Of a DNA stretch of 64,000 bases, positions 46,591 to 55,829 are shown in pieces. The stretch is from Thysanoteuthis rhombus. Taxonomy: Eukaryota > Mollusca > Cephalopoda > Oegopsida > Thysanoteuthidae. Numbering within the stretch: the stretch's first letter is position 1; each line of letters starts with the position of its first letter. Location of the stretch: contig OY735207.1 in the NCBI GenBank assembly GCA_963457665.1, positions 34,589,816 to 34,653,815 on the forward strand. The letters are read 5' to 3'. Position numbers and translations under genes: made by a program. The notes under the pieces are model-generated. The model made no database searches. It was not told where the DNA came from and saw only the letters and a program-made list of their open reading frames with translations.

Positions 46591-47520
46591 CTTCAACAGG
46601 ACTATTCTCGGTGAACAAAATCTGGGAACGCTATCAAGCTCTTGGGGTCAGTGTCTGGCAGCTAATGGGATCATTCACCACCCTGAAAAATGAAGAATCT
46701 GGATGTGAAGGAGCCGACATAGCAGGAAGTTTTGAACGCCATCTGGAAAGCCAAATGATCCTATCCTCTAGGCCCAAATGATATACCCTACAAGGTATTT
46801 AAGAAATGACTCAATGAGGTTGTGTAAGATAATGAGAAAGATCTAGACCAAAGGCATAATCCCCTCTAGTTGGAAGTTGGTTGAGGTCTGCTTCATTCCA
46901 AAGAAAAATTCCAACTACAGTCGCCCAGTTTAGAACTATCTCCCTCTTGAAGACAATGTTGTCACTTGGGCAATGCTGTCGTTAAGGCTAGTTAATCCAG
47001 ATATGTGGTGATGAAGAAGGACAGAGTGACCAGCCTCAAAAATCAAGGAGAGATCATTTCGTCTATTGTCGATAGGCCAAAAAGATGCTTAGGGAAAGTG
47101 GCACAATGGGTCTTCAATAGATGGAGCCAACACCACCAATCCTGTAAAGTAAGCTGAAGAGTGTCGGGAAAAGATTGAGGGATCAGAACCCAAATGAATT
47201 CAAGCCCTACTTGTTCCAACACCGCTTTGGCTTTTTCCTATCTACGAATTCCCCATGACAGCGGTGGGGGGGATTGAGAGAGAAATTAACGAACATTTGA
47301 GGAGATGGTTGGGAGTTCACCGAAGCTTCTCTTCGGCTTCTACATCCAAAGTGACGTAATGTAGAGTTTTACTGCACTTGAGAAACACAGATAACAGACC
47401 TTTAAAGCAGACAGCCATTGCCACCAGATCAACATGGAGTAGGCTGTGACCTAGCTGAAGCAGCGAGACATCATCATGGGAACTGAGAAAAGTTTCCCCT
47501 TATATTGTGCAAAAGATGGC
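46590..47520 (+). mobile_element. Third non-LTR retrotransposon family, reverse transcriptase relic
   Basis: Frame-broken plus-strand translation gives NAIWKAK-SYPLGPNDIPYK (about 46740-46790) and KVFKK-LNEV. A SSWKLVEVCFIPKKNSNYS block lies at about 46870-46915, resembling the start of a polymerase domain (xxWxxxxVxxIPKxx). Later come FFLSTNSP / YEFPMTAVGGIEREINEHLR and RWLGVHRSFSS (about 47240-47335), resembling the region after the polymerase core. The middle of the domain, including the catalytic Asp pair, is missing. It is distinct in sequence from the RTE-like and zinc-knuckle families here. Confidence 0.75.
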
Positions 47521-48170
47521 AATGGGTCTCTAAGCATCAATCTATTACAGTCATACCAAAATCAAGGAAGGTACAGTTACAATTTATTTTGCATTTTGAA
47601 GAAATATTTTCCGTACCGAGAGATAGACCTGCACATTTTTCAGTACACTATTTATTCATGTCAACTAATATGAGTTTAAGATGAGCAAGGGACAAAGACA
47701 TTCTATCTTCCAAAATTTTCTATTCATACTTATATCTATCATAATATTTTTAATTGGTAATGAGTTTTCTTGTTTCACTGTCATCAGTGGTAACGCCGTG
47801 AAAAAAAAACAAAAACAAGTCTCTCCCGATTATACTGGGTAACAAGAAAACATGTCTTTTCAAAGCAAACCCTGAGAAGTTGTTCATATTCATTTTGTTG
47901 AATGCTTTTTAATCACCAATGTATTTTTAGACCCTACACCAAAGCCGTGAGAAATTCTTGTATATTAAATAGTAGTAAGCTAAGGGACATTGTAAAAACA
48001 CAAAACACCCATTTACTTTTAAATAAGGTATTCGCCAGTCTTGGCGGGGAACGAAAGAAAAATATGTTAGTCCTGGAACCTACCTATTACTAAATAAAGG
48101 GGAAAAATAGAACGGAATGTGACTAACAGGCGTAAGCGTGGGTGTTCTGGCGTAAGCGATTAGGTTTTAT
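47520..48170. other. Non-coding stretch
   Basis: No gene recognised. caggcgtaagcgtgggtg..ggcgtaagcg near 48128-48160 is a small local direct repeat. Confidence 0.45.
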
Positions 48171-48176
48171 CTATTT

Positions 48177-48829
48177 TTAAATGAATTCTAAGAGAGACCC
48201 CGACGGACGTTTTGGCTTTTGGAAAAAATAGTATATGATTCAATACTATTTATGTCAAGATGAAATACTATTTTCTTAAAATGCTTTAAAACTATAAATG
48301 TAACTGAATTGAAAAATAATAACAATGAATCTATTAATAATTGTTTCATTTTTATACTCCAATTTCCCTTCATTTGATATTTCTGTCTAAACTTGAACTT
48401 GGCAACAAAATATTAAAATGGGGGGAAATAATAGCATAAGCATTAAAAAGATATTATTAGTAATTAGTAATCTACAATACTTCATTGACTGATAAATAAA
48501 TAAATAGATAAATGAATAATCTGTTAATCGCAAAAAACGTAATGCAGATTTGTTTAGATCAGGGTTTCTCGACCTTTTTTCCATATACTGCCCCTTTTAA
48601 TATGCGACCCCTCGCTCACTAGAAGCGATAGGTGCTACTTACATTATGAATATTTAGTCTTTAACTGCAATCTAATATTAGCTAAACACAGCTGAACAAT
48701 AACAAAAAAATGTCAGATATGCAATGTATTTATAATGTATATTTTACGTTGTTTTAATAGGAAAATGAATTACTTTTTAAAACGTAGCAAGAACTTTATT
48801 TCTTAAATGAATTCTAAGAGAGACCCCGA
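48177..48829. repeat. Segment bounded by 27-bp identical direct repeats
   Basis: The same 27-bp string, starting ttaaatgaattctaag, occurs at 48177-48203 and 48803-48829. The 600 bp between include a hAT-like end (cagggtttctcgacctttt from about 48561). Identical repeats this far apart could be the boundary of a duplication, the remains of a short-LTR-like element, or long target duplications. Confidence 0.6.
48560..48660 (+). mobile_element. hAT-like terminal sequence
   Basis: cagggtttctcgacctttttt..actgccccttttaatatgcgacccc closely resembles the start of non-autonomous hAT elements (CAGxGxTTCTCAACCTTT..CCCC). No matching right end was found, so the extent is unknown. Confidence 0.45.
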
Positions 48830-48839
48830 TTTAAATTGC

Positions 48840-49790
48840 TAGGTAATCATGAGCAATGCTTTTGAAATACTAAAAAATTCGTTGAAATTTTACTGAATTT
48901 TTGAAAATATACAGAAACAATTTGTTTTACGAAATTATGTAACAAAAGCTGAAAAGGTGACTAAGAAATATGATACTTATTTTTCCGATTTGAAGCGTAG
49001 TTTCAACCCCCATCGTATTTGTTTTTTTTTGGTTTTTTTGCCGTAAGATGAAAATAAACTGACTCTAATTATCTAGGGATTAGTCTTTTAAACGACATGA
49101 GACTTTTTCCAACCAATGGCATTTTATTGTGATCTCAAAAATGGAGGATATTTACTTGAAAAAAATATTTCTGCTCATTATTTTTTAAAAGAAAGCCTAT
49201 TTACAGATACGTTCGATCTTAGATGTTATAATTACAGAGAGTCTTATTGATTTTCAATTATTTTTTGCATTTCAGCTGATCCTTAGAATAAGGATTCAAA
49301 TTCTGATTTTTATCGAAAAATTTTCAAGAACTGAAAATATTCCAAACAATGATTGGCGTTCCTATCCTTGTTTCTGATTCACCATTCTAAGGTGAAAATT
49401 CAAAACGTTTTAAAATTCCAATGTAACTTCATTAAAAAAGCAACAGCATTAATTCTGTTAATCACTAAAAAAGATTGTTTAGTCCATTCGGTGATGAAGA
49501 GCAATGCTCCTCGACTGCTTGACAGCATCTAGGTTTTAAAATCCAAGAACAGCTCTATATAAAAATATTACTTGTTTTATCAAAATTTCTATTACCACAC
49601 AAACATCCCATTTCATTTCTTGCTTTAAAAAAACTGAAAGTCGAAAACTGTAAATTCAATATAAATATCAAGGCCAAAATTAGTGGATAGCATTATCCTG
49701 GAGTGTAAAAAAAATGATTACGTTTTTGCTGTAAAATAACAGATATATTGTAATTTGCTTCCATTAAAACTATTCATTCAGTCGGATTTA
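48840..49790. other. Non-coding stretch
   Basis: No gene recognised. Part of it may be decayed 5' sequence of the Tc1 relic that follows. Confidence 0.4.
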
Positions 49791-49799
49791 TTATTAGCA

Positions 49800-50330
49800 T
49801 AAGAACAGCAAAAATGTGTCTTCATCAACTTGATTATTATGGACGAGCAGCCAGGATTAAGCCCGTATTAGCGACGTCTAACATTAATAAGAGGAATGAG
49901 TTGGCTTTTCAACAGAGCACGAATTTTTTTTTTTGACGAAGCAAGAATTGCTCAATTTTCTGATTCTGCATCAGATCACTTCCGTGGTCAAGTCAATCCC
50001 CTGACATCAATCTCGTTTAGAACGTGTCGGAAATATTAGATAACAACTTGCTTAAGAAGTCTAAAAAGCCCGCAACATGTTCAGATTTGCTGAACTCTTA
50101 TACCAAGCATGGTCTGAAATACTTAAATCTGCAATTTTAGAACTAGTTAATTCTATGCCAAGACGAGTTATTGCTCTTAAAGCGGCTAATTTAGAGTCAA
50201 CTATGTATCAAAATAAGATATTTTTTAAATGATTAAACATGATATATTTTCGAAAATCATCATTTTGTTCTGTAATGCTCGGATAGAATGAAGGAAAAAT
50301 GTCTGTGTCCATTTACTTTTTGCTTGTCTG
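49800..50330 (+). mobile_element. Tc1-like transposase relic with internal deletion
   Basis: The N-side block LHQLDYYGRAARIKPVLAT and KRNELAFQQ (49812-49921) matches the Tc1 linker after the DNA-binding domain. It is followed by DEARIAQFSD (first catalytic Asp region), then a jump to SPDINLV*NVSEILDNNLLK (third catalytic region; the Glu of xNPIENxW is replaced by a stop), KKPATCSDLLNS, and MPRRVIALKAANLEST with a stop near 50231. The stretch holding the second Asp is deleted. gtgtccatttactttttgc at about 50308-50326 is a probable terminal-repeat end. It is another Tc1 lineage than the 2.3-kb copy. Confidence 0.82.
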
Positions 50331-50895
50331 TGTTCATACATTTAGCTTTGTTCGAAGAATTGTTTGTACTATTGATCCTATCCTTTGTTGTGACTACAAC
50401 GATTGGCTGGCCCATTCAAAAACCTTCCTCAGGTGTATAATAGAAGAGAAAGTAAACCGGATTAGCTGAAACGTCGTGGCAGCAACAAAAGCAATGATAT
50501 CAATAGTCCGAGCAAAACTTGGAATGACTCACCTTTGTGCTGTTGAAGTTTTGTTTTTTGTTTTTTATCAGTTTCGCTTGATTGTTTTGTCATCCTGATG
50601 GCTAAATATTGACGTCAACTCATAAAATAGAAAGAAAACTTATCACATTAATCGACTTTTCGACCGATATTTATACAAATGATTGTATGGTGTTATCAAG
50701 ATTTATTTATTCATTTTGCTTCAATAAGTTTTGATTATTAATTACAAGGTTCTGATCCCTAACACCGTTCTTAGTCCATCTTAGAACGTTATCGATGTTG
50801 ATATCAGATTGTAACGAAAGTTCTGTTCGGGGTTTCAGTTGATTTGGAAACACAAATATAGCGATGATTAAAAATTCACTTAATCGTTGACATAC

Positions 50896-51168
50896 TTTCC
50901 TTGCCTTTCGATAAGCTCGTTCCATCAATAGTTGAATGATAGCGGGGTAGGGACAATGGCGAGGCGCTTCTCGCCTGAATCCTCCCCTGTAGGGACCGGC
51001 CGCCATGTCCTCTAATGTCGGCTGCGTGTTGTCTTCAGTATGCGCGTTTACAACTTGCAACGGCACCGGAAGCATGTAATGTTCATATCTGGTCACTTTG
51101 AAAGATGAAGTCAAATCAGCGAAATAGAAAAACGCTGCATGTGTGGAGAGGGGTAAACTAGTTCCATA
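50896..51168 (-). CDS. Candidate isolated 91-codon exon, unidentified protein
   Basis: Within a 165-codon minus frame, an excellent acceptor (cctctcgttctcag, intron side ending at 51169) and a donor (GAAA|GTATGT, intron from 50895) enclose exactly 273 nt, phase 0 at both ends. The peptide is of ordinary, balanced composition: it begins YGTSLPLSTHAAFF, contains RYEHYMLPVPLQVVNAHT and DMAAGPYRGGF, and ends with RAYRKARK. After the donor the frame turns low-quality, as intron would. The exon is GC-richer than its flanks. It matches none of the transposons in the window, and I do not recognise the family. It is probably a host exon in a long-intron gene. An unknown mobile element is the alternative. 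Confidence 0.45.
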
Positions 51169-51199
51169 CTGAGAACGAGAGGTCTGATTATGAAAATAA

Positions 51200-51690
51200 T
51201 TCATGTCTCATTCTATGTCTCTCCCTTGATGGTGTAATCAGATGAAACGGTATTGAAAGATTTCTATTCAAGTTCGCTCCTTTTCTGGGAGGCGTAAAAC
51301 TCTCCGGCCGGCTGCAAGGACGGCGGATGCTAACTACTATCCATTCCCCAAATTGCTACTCTAACATTTGTCCTTACCCCCCCCCTTTCTCTGAATGCCT
51401 ACTATTCCTGCCTCTCTTTCTCTCCAAGTTCTTGGGTTGACGCATACATGCTTTCACATATATTTGTGTGTCACTTATAACATACATACACACACGCATG
51501 CATAAATCCACACACTTTCTCTGGTCTCTCATCACCTCCCTCAATACTAATCCATATAATTGTCGTTTCACTGGCCTGCTATCTAGGCTATCTGGCTCCA
51601 TTCATCTTTTCATGGGAAAGAGATGAGAACAGAACAACAACACACATAGCCATTTCATAATCCGACTCAAAAATTACTGATCTTGTGCCT
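51200..51690. other. Non-coding stretch
   Basis: No gene recognised. A 75-codon minus frame (51374-51601) lacks motifs. The left part is GC-richer (ctccggccggctgcaagg near 51301). Confidence 0.4.
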
Positions 51691-51699
51691 CACATGCAT

Positions 51700-52180
51700 C
51701 TAGTACGTGATACTATCAACAAGTTTTTCGATACTATAATTGTAAAATGACCTCGATTTTGAATGATTTTCAATCTCTTCTGTTGAACAGAATCTATCTC
51801 TATCAAAATGGTTTTGCAAACTCCTGAACAAATGATAGTTGGTCATGAGAGTATAGTGGATGAATGCTTTTTCAACAGCCAAGTGCCTTAGTGAGATATT
51901 TGGTCAATAAAGCGGCACAACGACGTGCATAATCGTGTGAAATGATCTCTTTTTGTTCACTAAGGACATTCTCTGCCAAAAGCTGTTTTCAAACACCGAG
52001 AATGTAATCAGAAAGCTTCGAAAAATGGTAGTGGATGATCCTTGCATATCTCCCAAACACTCAATAAGATCTTCGAATGAAGTTTGTTTCTCGACCGAGC
52101 CACTGAAGATGACACTTAACATTGTGAAAAGGGATCCATTTCTCATCCCCTGTAACAACTGTGTCCCCCCCCCAAAAAAA
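51700..52180 (-). mobile_element. Mariner-like transposase relic
   Basis: Minus-strand frames give TVVTGDEKWIPFHNVKCHLQ (about 52100-52165, catalytic Asp in TGDEKW), and further on TNYHLFRSLQNHFDRDRF, TEEIENHSKS and YNYSIEKLVDS (51715-51850). In the DxHLF motif the catalytic Asp of DD34D has become Asn (codon 51838-51840). Frameshifts lie between the blocks. Weak similarity may continue rightward to about 52280 into the N-terminal half. Confidence 0.8.
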
Positions 52181-52199
52181 AACGTGCAGGGCTGCTCAT

Positions 52200-52780
52200 A
52201 ATGTTCTAACTTAGAACAATTAGCACGTTGCTGGTGATTAGCTGCGGACAGGTCACACGGGACCTATCGTCTAATCTTCGACACTTTTCATAGCGTCTTC
52301 AAATTGGAATGGACTGTCATTTAGCTAACATTGAATTGTTAGCCTGGCTTTCTGATTGTAACGGTGGGATAAGGATGGCATTTGAGCTATATTGTTCAAT
52401 CACTATCAGTAAAAAAAAAAAAAAGAAAGGTTTTTAAATAGTAACAGAAAAAACAAAACATTCAGAACTTTCGTTACGATTAAACACCCTAGTTGGTTAT
52501 TTTCAACTGATACAGTGATAAGTTCCGAGCAGTTTATTCACTGTAATCAGATGAAACGCTTCAAATGTTGCATCGCCACGTATTAACCTGAGAACTGCAC
52601 CTAGTTTCCCTTATATATTTGTAAAACAGATGTGTTATATCCAGCACTCCTCATTTACTATTGTGATTTGTTACCAGGGTACCTACAGCATTTGTTTTTC
52701 TCCGAAGTCCTGTCAGTGAGGTCATGTGTAGTGCCCACGCCTAACTTCAACTGACGCACAGATTTTCCATGTTTTTTTCA
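52200..52780. other. Non-coding stretch between transposon relics
   Basis: No gene recognised. It may include decayed parts of the flanking mariner and hAT copies. Confidence 0.35.
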
Positions 52781-52788
52781 TTTCTTGT

Positions 52789-53005
52789 TTACTTATTAAC
52801 AATTGACAGGATTAGTTCTTCGCCAATAGTATGTGGCTTTGAGGATACGGCAATCAGTGATGAAATGTTGCAAGAGGCGCCTAACCCATCTTTGTCTTGT
52901 TCTGATGCACATCGGTTGTTTGCCAAATTTGCCTTGAAGTGCTTGAAAATAAGATAAATCTTTATCTGTTTTGTCAAAAGTGATATTTTTCACGTCTCTT
53001 TTAAT
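52789..53005 (-). mobile_element. hAT-type transposase fragment (ZBED/SCAND3-like)
   Basis: The minus-strand frame reads ANNRCASEQDKDGLGASCNI then AVSSKPHTIGEELILSIVNK. The KPHTIGEELIL signature is characteristic of the hAT-family proteins related to vertebrate ZBED5, ZBED8 and SCAND3, just after the BED zinc finger. Only about 60 codons remain. Confidence 0.75.
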
Positions 53006-53009
53006 CTTG

Positions 53010-53720
53010 AAGGTTTCATAGATTCATTGGAAAACACTTTTTGGTAAATGAGACGCATAGGTATTGACTTGCTCGCAGATGACGGAATGAAGCCATACTT
53101 TAATATCCGATGCTGCCCTGTGCACATGCCTGCCTGATTTGGTTCAAAAGCGGTCGATCGATTTACAATATTCGTATAGTATAGTATAGTTTAGTAGTAT
53201 ATTGACATTGCTAATTGAATAGGAAGACATACACCGAGAAAGGGTCAAGTTTTACATTATATGTACATTGTAAATTGATCACCTACATTAGAACCAATTC
53301 ACTTGCTTCTACTTTAAAGCTTAAAGAAACATTTCCGGTAGAATTCAACCTAAGCAATTCAAATTACATAGGAAAATTATGTTTCCATAAAAATTTACTT
53401 CGGTTCACGGATCATTAACAAGCTGTCATCACATTGCACTTGTCTTGTCCACTGGTGTCATATGGTTACGACTTGCATGTTTTTTTCGCCATATTACATC
53501 GGATGCTATGTTTTACAATAGAGCTGCTTGTCATTCAATATCAAGTTGTTTTTTTTTGTTTCACAATGAATTTATGTTTATGTAGTTATGATTAAATAAT
53601 TCCTGTAAGTTGATAGAATTCTTTAAATCAGAAAAAAAATGGCTAATATTTGAACTACAAACAGCTCTTGTGTAACATCAGATTTTCAAATATACGACTT
53701 TATGCGTATGAGGTATTGAT
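53010..53720. other. Non-coding stretch
   Basis: No gene recognised. A short (GTATA)n patch lies near 53176-53195. Confidence 0.45.
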
Positions 53721-53729
53721 TTGTATTCT

Positions 53730-53884
53730 CTGCCCTTCTCACCACCCTTTATCTCCCAAAGCCCCTTTGAATCTTTCAGTGCCCCTTCGCCACTCCCCCA
53801 CCGTCCTTTGCCTTCCAGTGCCTCCAAGAGTTTTCTAGTTTCCCCCATGGGGATGATGGCACCCACTTTCAAAATCACTGTTCA
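53730..53884 (-). mobile_element. hAT-like terminal region
   Basis: Read on the minus strand, cagtgattttgaaagtgggt..atggggg resembles hAT ends of the CAGTGATTCCCAAACTGGG type, followed by the usual purine/G-rich subterminal sequence. Confidence 0.4.
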
Positions 53885-53941
53885 AGAAGAATGTGCATTT
53901 ATTAGGACACACTTGTTTGTGCCATTACGTCACTGTACTGC

Positions 53942-54570
53942 CAGGGGCCTAGCCAAGTCCTAAAGTTGGAGGGGTGAACTTAAAAAAAGGCGCCAAAATA
54001 CGTACGAGATAATTTTAAATTCATTATTTCTATATTTTTGTTTTGTATTTAAAATCAAAACGCAAGGATAATAGAGTTTTGAGGGGAGTACTTGCTATTT
54101 TGTATCTTAAATAAAAGCATAAGGAATATATTTGTGTGATTCGTGTGTAGCCTTTGCTTCTGTGGGTAGTTCAGAAGCTGATTTGTTTTATCTTACCATC
54201 CAGAATTCTTTGTAGAGCGACTGCTACTTCTGGTAAATTCCGTAAGACTATCTCTGCTGCTAACTTCATGGACACCCACCTTGTATCTCAAAATGGATTT
54301 TAAGTCAGTACGAAAGATTTCACTTGATTGCATTGTTTTTTTTTAGTACTGAAAGACGAGGTGAACTGCCAGAATTTTTTTTTTTCAGAATTTCAAAAAC
54401 AATTTGTTTTGAATATTACTTACTGCATCAATTAGAACCAAATTTAAATGATGTGTGCACCAGTGCATAAAGAGTGCACCTGGAGCAACTGCACTAACAT
54501 TCGTTTGGAAGCCAGGTATTTCACCCGACTGAGTGCTTGCTCCATTTTAAGACTGACCGTAACATATAGT
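53942..54570 (-). mobile_element. hAT-like element, terminal repeat and transposase remnant
   Basis: The left boundary caggggcctagccaag (53942-53957) is a typical hAT end of the CAGGGGCGTAGCCAGG type. Inside, minus-strand text gives NLPEVAVALQRIL (about 54190-54240) near where a hAT C-terminal dimerisation domain would begin. Further on is ALFMHWCTHHLNLVLIDAV (about 54415-54475), matching the hAT core block 'HCxAHxLNLVL'. It is frame-broken and 5'-incomplete. Confidence 0.65.
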
Positions 54571-54689
54571 TATTGACAGCCCTAATTTGATTACTGGAAG
54601 AAGAATGCTGGAAAATCATCAGTCCTTGCCCCAGCTAATTCGATGAATCCAATAAATCGTTCCGCTACATTACCTTTTACCTTTCTCAT

Positions 54690-54980
54690 GTCACACGAAT
54701 GAGTCTGAATGAAAAGCAATTGAACGAACTAGGCTACGATATTGCAAGGATGTAGAAAAATGATCAATCCTTCCTGCTTTTCTTCAATTGATGTAATTTG
54801 TTTGAAAACAAATTCGGGTAACTTTGTCTCTTCAGACGGTCAGCGACTACAGGTGACTAAACCAGTTGAACTAATGAACAACAATTCTTCATCACCAGTA
54901 TTAATACGCAAGGGATTAATGAGATGTCACTATACTCGGAAACGAGTTACAGCTATAAAAAAAAAATATCTATCGTAACA
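54690..54980 (+). mobile_element. Mariner-like transposase C-terminal remnant, copy 1
   Basis: HVTRMSLNEKQLNELGYDI (54692-54750) matches the mariner segment after the second catalytic Asp ('ARPHxxxxxxxxLxxLGYE'). NSGNFVSSDGQRLQ, VELMNNN, and LIRKGLMRCHY..KKKYLS (to 54977) match the C-terminal end. The DYH motif between them is lost. Confidence 0.65.
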
Positions 54981-55194
54981 TGAACAGGTAAATCTTTTGA
55001 TTACTTTGGAGTGGAGTGAGACTAGAAATATCTATTGGGGTTTTCCTATTGCTAAAACTATTAGGTTGGGAGGCAAAAATACATTCGTTTTTTCATTTTG
55101 AACCTTGATGCCTCTAACTATGCAATGTACTAAGTTAAAGCATGCATTTTGTTCTATTCATTCAAGCCTGACATTTTCTTTTCATTTTTCCAGG

Positions 55195-55325
55195 TGTATT
55201 AAAACTGTCAAATTGAAGATTGATAAAACAAAACAGTTTTGTTGTATGAGTTGAGAATGGGATTCAAACCGACTGCGGTTCCTCGCAATATCAACCAAGG
55301 TTTTTGTCCAGGGAACCGTTAATGA
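55195..55325 (-). repeat. tRNA-derived SINE-like element
   Basis: Minus strand: tggttgatattgcgagg (A-box-like), then ggtttgaatccc (B-box), then a body shared in part with the 23.0-kb SINE-like element. It lies between two mariner remnants. Confidence 0.45.
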
Positions 55326-55349
55326 ACACAAAACTCATCATTGGTTCCA

Positions 55350-55822
55350 AAGTTTGTTTTTTTTAAACGGAGACGAGAGCTTTGAAGATGCGGACGTCCT
55401 TCTGTGATTGTTTTCATTAGGTTGGGGGGATATAATGAGGGAGGACTCTGGCAGAACAACTTGAGAGGACATTTGCACCAAATTGGAAAAGCAAGAATGC
55501 TTATCACGTCACGCGAATAACCCTGAATAAAAAGCAACAAAGCTCCCACGTCGCGAAAACGACCCTGCAGAGATAGAACAAACTAGGCTACGAAACTGAA
55601 CCTTATCCAGCTTACTCACTCTCTCCAATCGATGATCTCTTTTTGAAGCACATCGATCACTTCCCGAAAGAACAGGTCTTCAACAACCAGGCAACAGTTC
55701 AAAACGACTTCGGAGAATTCAGTGGCTGCAGGACCCCAGAATTCTATGGTTTCGGAACAAACGAACTTGTTCCTAGTTGGCTAAAATATGTACATTCTGA
55801 AGGTTCTCATTTCGATTAATAA
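55350..55822 (+). mobile_element. Mariner-like transposase C-terminal remnant, copy 2
   Basis: HVTRITLNKKQ (about 55508-55540) parallels copy 1. KLGYETEPYPAYSL then SPIDDLFLKHIDHFPKEQVF (55590-55690) holds the third catalytic region, with Asp kept. NNQATVQNDFGEFSGCRTPE, FYGFGTNELVPSWLKYV and SEGSHFD with a stop near 55819 complete a canonical mariner C-terminus. Upstream frame breaks show it is inactive. Confidence 0.8.
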
Positions 55823-55829
55823 AACTTAA

